Shown: positions 8,146 to 14,966 of the stretch, piece by piece
Layout: each line of letters starts with the position of its first letter
Position numbering within the stretch: position 1 is the stretch's first letter
Source of the DNA: Swaminathania salitolerans
GTDB taxonomy: Bacteria > Pseudomonadota > Alphaproteobacteria > Acetobacterales > Acetobacteraceae
Assembly (NCBI RefSeq): GCF_025994315.1
Contig: NZ_BAQE01000032.1
DNA length: 64,000 nt
Reading direction: 5' to 3' (one strand)
Position numbers and translations under genes: made by a program
The notes under the pieces: model-generated
The model's input: only the letters and a program-made list of their open reading frames with translations
What the model was told of the DNA's origin: nothing
Databases searched by the model: none

Positions 8146-9722
8146 TGCTCTTCAGTGCCCGTTCCTGCCGTGGCATGGTTACCGCACCGCATCATCTGGC
8201 GGCTCAGGCGGGTCGCGACATTCTCAGGGCCGGTGGCAATGCGGTCGAGGCGGCGGTTGCCACGGCGGCGACGCTTTCGGTGGTATATCCCCATATGACC
8301 GGGCTGGGAGGAGACGGTTTCTGGCTCATACGCCGTCCTGACGGCGCGGTCTGCGCGATCGACGCATGCGGACGGCTTGCCCGATCCGCGACCCCTGCCT
8401 TGTATGCCGGTCTCGACGCAGTGCCATGGCGCGGCGGTCTCGCTGCCAATACGGTCGCCGGAACCGTTGCGGGATGGAATCGCGCGCTCGCCTATGCGGG
8501 CGGCCAGATGTCTCTTGCGACCCTGCTCCAGGATGCGATCGGTCACGCCGAGCAGGGGATGGTCGTGACCGAAAGCATGGCGGGCCTCATGGCCGCGCAT
8601 CTCGACACGCTCAGCCATATGCCGAATTTTCCCGCACTTTTCCTGCCGGACGGGGAGATGAAGATCGCCGGAGCGGTTCATCGCAATCCGGCTCTCGCCC
8701 GTACCCTGCGGCGTCTGGCCGATGCCGGGCTGGGCGATTTCTATCATGGCAAGCTCGCCGATACGATCGCCGCGGAACTCGAATCATGCGGCTCTCCCGT
8801 CCGGCTGGACGACCTCAATCATCATGAGGCCATTCTCTCCGAGCCTCTCGCAGCATCTCTGCATCACGGCCGTTTCTTCAACGTCCATCCGCCGACCCAG
8901 GGCGCCGCATCGCTCCTTATTCTCGCGCTGGCCGAGCGGCTCGGCGTGCAGGGTGCCGATACGGTCGAGGACATTCATCGCTGGGTCGAGGCGACCAAGG
9001 CAGCCTTTCTGTGGCGCGATCGCACGATTGCCGATCCGGCGATCATGACGGCATCGCCTCAGGGGCTCCTGAGCGATCCGGCAGCCCTCGACGAGCTCGC
9101 GGGCGGCATTGCGCTCGATCGTGCCATGACCTGGCCGCATCCGGTCCAGCATGGCGATACGACCTGGTTCGGGGTCATGGATTCCGAAGGCTGGGCGGTG
9201 AGCATGATCCAGAGCCTCTATTTCGAGTTCGGCTCCGGTGTCGTCCTCCCCGAAACGGGCATCGTCTGGCAGAATCGCGGAGCGAGTTTCGACCTCAGGC
9301 AGGGAATGCTGCGCAGCCTCGTCCCGGGCAGAAAGCCGTTTCACACCCTCAATCCGGCCATGGCGGCTCTGAATGACGAGTCGCTTCTGGTCTACGGGAC
9401 CATGGGAGGAGAGGGGCAGCCCCAGACCCAGGCGGCGATCGTCGCCCGCAACGTGATCGCGGGGCTGAGCCTTCAGGAGACGATCACGGCGCCGCGCTGG
9501 CTGCTGGGGCGAACCTGGGGCGAGACCTCGACCACGCTCAAGCTCGAAACGCGTTTCGATCCGTCGATCGTGGACGGATTGCGGGCTTTGGGTCATGAGG
9601 TCGAGACACTGACGCCGTTTGCAACGGCCATGGGTCATGCCGGTGCGATACGCCGCTACCGGGACGGAACGATGGAAGGCGCGACCGATCCGCGCAGTGA
9701 TGGCGGTGTGGCGGCATTATGA
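8145..9722 (+). CDS. Gamma-glutamyltransferase-fold hydrolase, HpxW-like (oxamate amidohydrolase candidate)
   Basis: This 525-residue protein has the gamma-glutamyltransferase fold. The autocatalytic cleavage site that creates the N-terminal nucleophile is in HGDTTWFGVMD, with the nucleophilic threonine near residue 339. The oxyanion/substrate loop GTMGGEGQPQTQ is present downstream. The N-terminal SCRGMVTAPHHLAAQAG is typical of the family, but no signal peptide is seen, unlike periplasmic GGT, so it is cytoplasmic. HpxW converts oxamate to oxalate and ammonia in Klebsiella purine catabolism, and the AtzG/AtzE/PuuE context makes that the best guess. ATG 8145 has a strong GGGAGG and is preferred to the TTG three bases before it. 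Confidence 0.75.
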   Translation: MLFSARSCRGMVTAPHHLAAQAGRDILRAGGNAVEAAVATAATLSVVYPHMTGLGGDGFWLIRRPDGAVCAIDACGRLARSATPALYAGLDAVPWRGGLAANTVAGTVAGWNRALAYAGGQMSLATLLQDAIGHAEQGMVVTESMAGLMAAHLDTLSHMPNFPALFLPDGEMKIAGAVHRNPALARTLRRLADAGLGDFYHGKLADTIAAELESCGSPVRLDDLNHHEAILSEPLAASLHHGRFFNVHPPTQGAASLLILALAERLGVQGADTVEDIHRWVEATKAAFLWRDRTIADPAIMTASPQGLLSDPAALDELAGGIALDRAMTWPHPVQHGDTTWFGVMDSEGWAVSMIQSLYFEFGSGVVLPETGIVWQNRGASFDLRQGMLRSLVPGRKPFHTLNPAMAALNDESLLVYGTMGGEGQPQTQAAIVARNVIAGLSLQETITAPRWLLGRTWGETSTTLKLETRFDPSIVDGLRALGHEVETLTPFATAMGHAGAIRRYRDGTMEGATDPRSDGGVAAL

Positions 9723-9747
9723 GGGCAGCGTTACAGGAATGAGCGTG

Positions 9748-10644
9748 ATGACACAGGATTACCCCCGCGATCTCCACGGTTACGGCGCGACACCGCCGGA
9801 AGCGGCCTGGCCGGGTTCGGCCCGGATCGCGGTGCAGTTCGTGATCAACTACGAGGAGGGTGCCGAGAATTCCATTCTGCATGGCGATGCGGGGTCGGAG
9901 GCGTTTCTCTCGGAAATGGTCGGAACGCGTCCCGTCATCGGCGCACGATGCATGCAGATGGAGAGCCTGTACGAATACGGGGCGCGGGCCGGTTTCTGGC
10001 GGCTGCACCGGCTCTTTACGGAGCGCGGCCTGCCGCTCACGGTATTCGGTGTCGCAACCGCGCTGGCGCGTCATCCGGAGGTCGTTGCGGCCATGAAGGC
10101 AGCCGGCTGGGAGATCGCATCGCATGGTCTGCGGTGGATCGATTATCAGGACATTCCCGAGGCCGTCGAGCGTGCGCATATCGAGGAGGCGATCCGACTG
10201 CACCGATCCGTGGTCGGCGAGGCGCCGCTGGGCTGGTACCAGGGGCGCACGAGCCCCAATACGGCGCGCATCGTCTCTGAGGCAGGGTGCTTCGTTTACG
10301 ATGCCGATTCCTATGCCGACGATCTGCCCTATTACGACCGGAGATACGGACGGCCGCAGCTCATCGTGCCCTATACGCTCGACGTCAACGACATGAAGCT
10401 CGTCGCGCTGAACGGCTTCACCGAAGGCGAGCAGTTCTTCCGGTATCTGCGCGATACGTTCGACATGCTCTATCAGGAGGGCGGACGCATGATGTCGATC
10501 GGGCTGCATTGCCGTCTGGCCGGACGACCGGCGAGGGCGCTGGCGCTCCGCAGGTTTCTGGATCACATAGGCGCTCACGACAAGGTCTGGGTTGCAACGC
10601 GTCTCGATATCGCGCGCCACTGGCTGGAGACCCATCCGGCATGA
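9748..10644 (+). CDS. puuE: PuuE-type allantoinase (polysaccharide-deacetylase fold)
   Basis: This belongs to the PuuE family of metal-independent allantoinases, which hydrolyse allantoin to allantoate. The protein begins with the typical DYPRDLHGYG, then a long conserved block IAVQFVINYEEG and SILHGDAGSEAFLSE. The NodB-like fold is seen in WEIASHGLRWIDYQD and LGWYQGRTSPNT. About 298 residues is the normal size. ATG 9748 is chosen because AGGA lies nine bases upstream; ATG 9739 is possible. It is followed by uraD with an ATGA overlap, a usual pairing in ureide pathways. Other deacetylase-fold enzymes are less likely given the strong N-terminal match. Confidence 0.9.
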   Translation: MTQDYPRDLHGYGATPPEAAWPGSARIAVQFVINYEEGAENSILHGDAGSEAFLSEMVGTRPVIGARCMQMESLYEYGARAGFWRLHRLFTERGLPLTVFGVATALARHPEVVAAMKAAGWEIASHGLRWIDYQDIPEAVERAHIEEAIRLHRSVVGEAPLGWYQGRTSPNTARIVSEAGCFVYDADSYADDLPYYDRRYGRPQLIVPYTLDVNDMKLVALNGFTEGEQFFRYLRDTFDMLYQEGGRMMSIGLHCRLAGRPARALALRRFLDHIGAHDKVWVATRLDIARHWLETHPA

Positions 10645-11135
10645 TCGGCGCCGAGACCGAAGACGCTTTCGTCGCACGATTCGGCGATATCTACGAGCAC
10701 AGCCCCTGGATTGTCCGAGCGGCCTGGCCGGACGCTCCGTTCGTCAGCGTAGGGGCCATGATCGAGGCGACCGCGCGCATCGTGCGGGCAGCGGGGCCGG
10801 AAAGGCAATACGCGCTCGTCAGGGCGCATCCCGAGCTTGCACGCCGGTTCGGTGTCGATTTGTCGCTCGGTGCCCTTTCCGCCGCCGAGCAGGAGGGCGC
10901 CGGTCTGGACCGTCTTTCACAGGCCGAGTTCGAGGAGTTCCGCAGCCTGAACGATGCATATCGGGCGCGTTTCGACATGCCGTTCGTCATCTGCGTGCGT
11001 CGTGCTACGAAAACCCTCATCAGGGACGAGATCAGACGCCGACTGGCGCAGGCGCCAGCGCAGGAGCTGAGCGAGGCCCTCTCGCAAATCGACGAGATCG
11101 CCCGGTTGCGTCTCGCGGACAAGGTGACGATATGA
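10641..11135 (+). CDS. uraD: 2-oxo-4-hydroxy-4-carboxy-5-ureidoimidazoline decarboxylase
   Basis: UraD stereospecifically decarboxylates OHCU to S-allantoin, the last step from urate to allantoin. The 164-residue protein carries the family motifs: GDIYEHSPWIVRAAW near the N-terminus, ALVRAHPELARRF with the catalytic histidine, SAAEQEGAGLDRLS, and FRSLNDAYRARFDMPFVICVR. It overlaps puuE by ATGA and uraH by ATGA, so the three are translated together. Confidence 0.93.
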   Translation: MIGAETEDAFVARFGDIYEHSPWIVRAAWPDAPFVSVGAMIEATARIVRAAGPERQYALVRAHPELARRFGVDLSLGALSAAEQEGAGLDRLSQAEFEEFRSLNDAYRARFDMPFVICVRRATKTLIRDEIRRRLAQAPAQELSEALSQIDEIARLRLADKVTI

Positions 11136-11464
11136 CGACGCTTTCAACGCATGTTCTGGATACGACCGGCGGATATCCTGCCTCGGATATGGAGGTGACA
11201 CTCCTCCATGACGATCGGGTCCTTTTTTCCGGCCGGACGGATGGGGACGGGCGTTGCCCGGAGCTGGGGGCGCTCAGCCTCGATGCGGGCGTCTATCGCC
11301 TGTGTTTCGGTGTTGCGCCCTATTTTCGCGATCGCGGACTGGATCAGGGCGTGCCGCCCTTTCTCGATATCGTATCCGTCGATTTCGGCATGACCGGAAC
11401 CGGGCATTATCATGTCCCGCTTCTGGTCTCGCCTTTCGGCTATTCGACCTATCGCGGAAGCTGA
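11132..11464 (+). CDS. uraH: 5-hydroxyisourate hydrolase (transthyretin-like)
   Basis: UraH opens 5-hydroxyisourate to OHCU. The 110-residue protein starts with the STHVLDTTGGYPA signature, has SGRTDGDGRCP in the middle, HYHVPLLVSPFGYSTYRGS at the end, and the diagnostic C-terminal YRGS. It is the last gene of the operon that begins with the HAD phosphatase. Its presence implies that 5-hydroxyisourate is made in the cell, although the urate-oxidising enzyme is not obvious in this window. Confidence 0.95.
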   Translation: MTTLSTHVLDTTGGYPASDMEVTLLHDDRVLFSGRTDGDGRCPELGALSLDAGVYRLCFGVAPYFRDRGLDQGVPPFLDIVSVDFGMTGTGHYHVPLLVSPFGYSTYRGS

Positions 11465-11492
11465 GCGGCCCGGAACCGGGAATGACCCGATC

Positions 11493-11548
11493 AGGACTAT
11501 CCCCGGGGGCAGGACTATCTCCGGGGGGCAGGACCATCCCCGGGGAGC
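11493..11548. repeat. Three tandem copies of an 18-19 bp repeat
   Basis: The unit aggactatccccgggggc recurs head-to-tail three times with one to three changes (11493-11510, 11511-11529, 11530-11548). It lies just after uraH in the convergent gap before the TonB receptor gene. No repeat-spacer structure is present, so it is a simple tandem duplication. Confidence 0.8.
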
Positions 11549-11595
11549 GGGAGGCGGCCTCGTGTCGTCACGCTGCCGCTACCCGGTATGCCCTC

Positions 11596-11620
11596 GATGC
11601 CGGGAAACCTGCCCGGCATC
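11596..11620. terminator. Hairpin between convergent uraH and the TonB receptor gene
   Basis: GATGCCGGG and CCCGGCATC form a perfect 9-bp stem around a 7-base loop, midway between two convergent genes. It could act as a two-way transcription stop, but no T-tract follows on either strand. Confidence 0.4.
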
Positions 11621-11627
11621 GCAGTCT

Positions 11628-14600
11628 TCAGAAGCTGAGACCCGCCTGGAGGAAGACGTAGCGTCCGAGATAGAGGCCGCTATAGGTATTATCCGCCGAG
11701 TTGGACGCCGCGTTCAGGACGAAAGGCGGGTTCTTGCCTGCGATGTTCTGCACACCCCCCTCGAAGGACCAGCGCTTCCATGTATAGCCGAGCGAGATGT
11801 CCTGCTGGATGATCGCAGGTGTGCGGATCCGGGCATTCGCTGCCGGGTTTTCCTCGCTCAGGAAGGCCGAGCCGTCATTCCAGTTCATGCCGCCGATATA
11901 CTGGAACATGTACGAGATACGGAAGGCATTATGCTGCCAGGTCAGGGTCGCGTAGTCGCGCACGCGCGGTTGACCGATCCCGCTCTGGTAGAACAGCGCA
12001 CCGGTCTGGTTCAGATAGGCGCCGCCCGGCTGCTGCTGCTGCTTGTATTTGACCAGCTGCTGGAAGTTGTTGTCCACGATGAAGGAATCGTGCCGCGTGA
12101 TGCGCCAGCGATAATTCAGGTCGAAATCGATACCGCTCGTGAGAAGATCGCCGAGATTCTGGTCGAGGGCGGAAACGGTATTGATCTGGCCGTTCGGCAG
12201 CCGGTTGATGTCGTTGCAATAGGCCTGGACGCCGCCTTCATAGCACTGGTTCAGGATATATTGCGTAGGCAGGGAATTGATCAGCCCCCCAACGGTGTAG
12301 TGCCAGTAGGTAACCGATGCAGCGAGGCCGGGGATCCAGCGCGGCGTGATGACCGTGCCGAATGTATAGGTGCGGCCGGTTTCGGGACGAAGGGCCGAAT
12401 TGCCGCCCTGGAGGGTCGGAACCTGGCCGGAATTGGCAGAAGTGAAGCTCTGCGGATTGGCGATACCGGCCTTCATGCAGTTCGCGATCACGTTCGGGCT
12501 CGCGGCACCGGCGCAGGGATCGGAAGCCGCGTTATAGCTCAGCCCCACTCCGCCATAGAGCTCGTAGACGTTTGGCTGACGCAGGGACGTGCCGAGCGTT
12601 CCACGGAAGCGGATATCGCGTGTCGGAGCCCAGTCGATTCCGGCTTTCCAGTTCTTTGCCTGTCCGAACGTGTTGTATTCCGAAATCCGGCCCTGACCGT
12701 CGATCGACAGATCCTTGGCGAACGGAACATCCTTGAGAAGCTGTGCATGCCCCTGGAGATAGCCCTCGGTGACGTTGAATCCGCCTGAAGTGGGTTCGAC
12801 CGTGTTGGTAAGGCTGTAACCGCTGACGACAAGCGGATCGGGGTTGTTCGAAAGCTGCTCGCCGCGATGCTCCATGCCCAGCGCGATGCCGAAATCGCCG
12901 CCACCCTGCCACGGCATGTGGAAGAGATGGTTGTTGTGGATGCGCAGGTTGAGATCCCGCAGCTGATACATGGTGTGCTGATGGGTCGTATAGTTCGCGT
13001 ATTGCACCGCGCCGGGCGAGAGACGCGTGAACGCGTTGGACTGCACGCAACCCGGCGATCCGGCGCAGGAATTCGGATTATAGACGAGCGCGCCGTTCGG
13101 GTCGTTCGGATCGGCATAGGGTTCGAGACCCCATTCCTGGAGAAGCTTCGAATAATCGCCCACGCCCTGGAGTTCGTTCGTCACCTGGCTGACGCCATAG
13201 GTGTAGGACAGGTCGTATTTCCAGTCCTGCACGATATCGCCGCGCACGCCGAACATGCCCGTGACGGTATCGCTCGAATTGTTATTCGTGCGCGGGCCGA
13301 ACTCGTTCAGACGGCGGTAGAGCTGAAGATCCTCTCCCGTTCCGTTGCCGGGATAACCGGAAGGCAGGATGATGGAATTCGGCAGGGGGGAGGGAGGCAC
13401 GCTGCCCGTCGCGGGCTCGGGGGCGAGCTGGGTCTTCGACGTCCGGTGCGCGTAGAGAACGTTGGAATAGACATCGAAATGTCGGTTGATCTCGTAATGG
13501 AGATCGCCCGTCAGGGTCGAATCCTGCAACGCGTTGATCAGCCACTGGTTCTGGGCGTAATTGTAACGCTTGCTCTTGCTGTAGGGGCTGAGAGAGCCGT
13601 TATCGAGATTGCCGACATAGGCATTCCCGCTATCCTCGCCAAAATAGGTCCCGCCCGGAGTGATGATCGAACCGACCTGCAGATTGCTGTTGGTCGGATA
13701 GTTCCCGGCAGCGCCGAGCGAGGTGCGCGACCATGAGCGGTCGCGCTGCTTGACCCCGCCCTGGGTCATATAGGAACCGCCAAGGGTCAGATTTCCCTTG
13801 CCGTGGTCGAAATTCCAGCCCTTCATGGCCGAAATCATACCGGTGCGATTGTCTCCATGGCCTGTGATGCCGCCGCGCATCGTGATGCTGCCGGTGTCGA
13901 GATCGTGACGGAGCTTGATGTTGATGACGCCCGAGACAGCATCCGCACCGTAGAGTTCGGAACCGCCATCGCGCAGGATCTCGACCGAGCGGATCATCTG
14001 CACCGGAATGGTGTTGAGATCGATACAGTTGTTGTTGCCGTTCGGGGTCGTACGCTTGCCATCGATCAGGACCAGAACGCGATTCTGGCCGAGATTGCGC
14101 AGATCGACGCAGGATGCGCCGTTGCCGCCATTGGTATTGCTGTTGGCCGTACCGCTCGCACCGATGGACGGCAGGCGGGAAAGATAGTCGTTGAGCGTCG
14201 TGGCGCCGGTCTGCTGGATCTGTTTTGCCGTGACGATCTGGACCGGGTTCGCGCTCGTGTTGTTTGCCGTGCTCAGCGCCGAGCCCACGACGATCAGTTC
14301 TTCCGGCTTGCCGGCCCGTACCGAAGTGCTCTCTCCTGCGGCGGTCGTCTGACGCAATGCCGCTTCCGCACGGGACGTACGCGCCGAGGCGGGCAGAGCA
14401 TGGATCGGACCGTTGGGGCCCGGCGCGGCAGGCGCGTCGCCCACTGCCAGCGGCGCCCTGACCGGTGCCTTGGCCGGTGTGCGTGTCGACGTGCGCGAAG
14501 ACGATGTCCTGTGATGGGATTTGACGTGGTGAGGCGCAGGCGAGACCGAAGCGCTCTGGGCGTTCGCCGGTGCCGCCATCGCACAGGGCGTCAGTACGAT

Positions 14601-14654
14601 GGCGGCGCCCAGAAGCAGGCGGTTTCGTCCCCGTATCGTTACAGAAATCGTCAT
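11628..14654 (-). CDS. TonB-dependent outer-membrane receptor
   Basis: This 1008-residue outer-membrane transporter uses the energy of the TonB system. A signal peptide (LLLGAAIVLTPCAMAAPANAQ) is followed by about 85 residues rich in Ala, Pro, Ser, His and Arg, then a TonB box-like EELIVVGS. The plug domain follows (NPVQIVTAKQIQQTGATTLND, VLVLIDGKRT, IEILRDGGSELYGADAVSGVINI), and then a beta barrel ending in Phe (LQAGLSF). The absence of a siderophore-specific motif and the extended Asn/Gly-rich loops leave the ligand open; many such receptors in acetic acid bacteria import Fe complexes or glycans. ATG 14654 has GAGGGA upstream and is preferred to an earlier in-frame start at 14873, which would lack a signal peptide. 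Confidence 0.9.
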   Translation of the reverse strand: MTISVTIRGRNRLLLGAAIVLTPCAMAAPANAQSASVSPAPHHVKSHHRTSSSRTSTRTPAKAPVRAPLAVGDAPAAPGPNGPIHALPASARTSRAEAALRQTTAAGESTSVRAGKPEELIVVGSALSTANNTSANPVQIVTAKQIQQTGATTLNDYLSRLPSIGASGTANSNTNGGNGASCVDLRNLGQNRVLVLIDGKRTTPNGNNNCIDLNTIPVQMIRSVEILRDGGSELYGADAVSGVINIKLRHDLDTGSITMRGGITGHGDNRTGMISAMKGWNFDHGKGNLTLGGSYMTQGGVKQRDRSWSRTSLGAAGNYPTNSNLQVGSIITPGGTYFGEDSGNAYVGNLDNGSLSPYSKSKRYNYAQNQWLINALQDSTLTGDLHYEINRHFDVYSNVLYAHRTSKTQLAPEPATGSVPPSPLPNSIILPSGYPGNGTGEDLQLYRRLNEFGPRTNNNSSDTVTGMFGVRGDIVQDWKYDLSYTYGVSQVTNELQGVGDYSKLLQEWGLEPYADPNDPNGALVYNPNSCAGSPGCVQSNAFTRLSPGAVQYANYTTHQHTMYQLRDLNLRIHNNHLFHMPWQGGGDFGIALGMEHRGEQLSNNPDPLVVSGYSLTNTVEPTSGGFNVTEGYLQGHAQLLKDVPFAKDLSIDGQGRISEYNTFGQAKNWKAGIDWAPTRDIRFRGTLGTSLRQPNVYELYGGVGLSYNAASDPCAGAASPNVIANCMKAGIANPQSFTSANSGQVPTLQGGNSALRPETGRTYTFGTVITPRWIPGLAASVTYWHYTVGGLINSLPTQYILNQCYEGGVQAYCNDINRLPNGQINTVSALDQNLGDLLTSGIDFDLNYRWRITRHDSFIVDNNFQQLVKYKQQQQPGGAYLNQTGALFYQSGIGQPRVRDYATLTWQHNAFRISYMFQYIGGMNWNDGSAFLSEENPAANARIRTPAIIQQDISLGYTWKRWSFEGGVQNIAGKNPPFVLNAASNSADNTYSGLYLGRYVFLQAGLSF

Positions 14655-14966
14655 TGATGTCCCTCGTGGAGATTTGTGTGTCACGAGGCTGCGGATTATG
14701 ACGTTCCATTGCAAGAGCGTTATTGTTCTGTGTCGTTTTCTCTCCGCTTTGGTTAACGATATGTTGCGAAAATGCATCAAAAACGGAACCGTGGTGTCCG
14801 GTTTTGACGTTCGGCCCGTATATCTCCCTTCGGAAAACGCTGGATCCTCACGGATTTCCCTCGGGAGCGTCATGACAGATCCCGGAAGTACCGCCGATCG
14901 ACGGCGGCCGGGAAAGCCCTGTTAATCTCGTTAAAAAGTGACTGGTCGGTCGGAAAATCGGTCGAC
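14655..14966. other. 312-bp upstream region of the TonB receptor gene
   Basis: No gene is seen. It is lower in GC than its surroundings, with AT-rich patches at 14700-14800 suited to a promoter for the receptor. I see no certain Fur box. A T-rich stretch on the minus strand follows the DUF4175 stop but lacks a clear hairpin. Confidence 0.4.
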
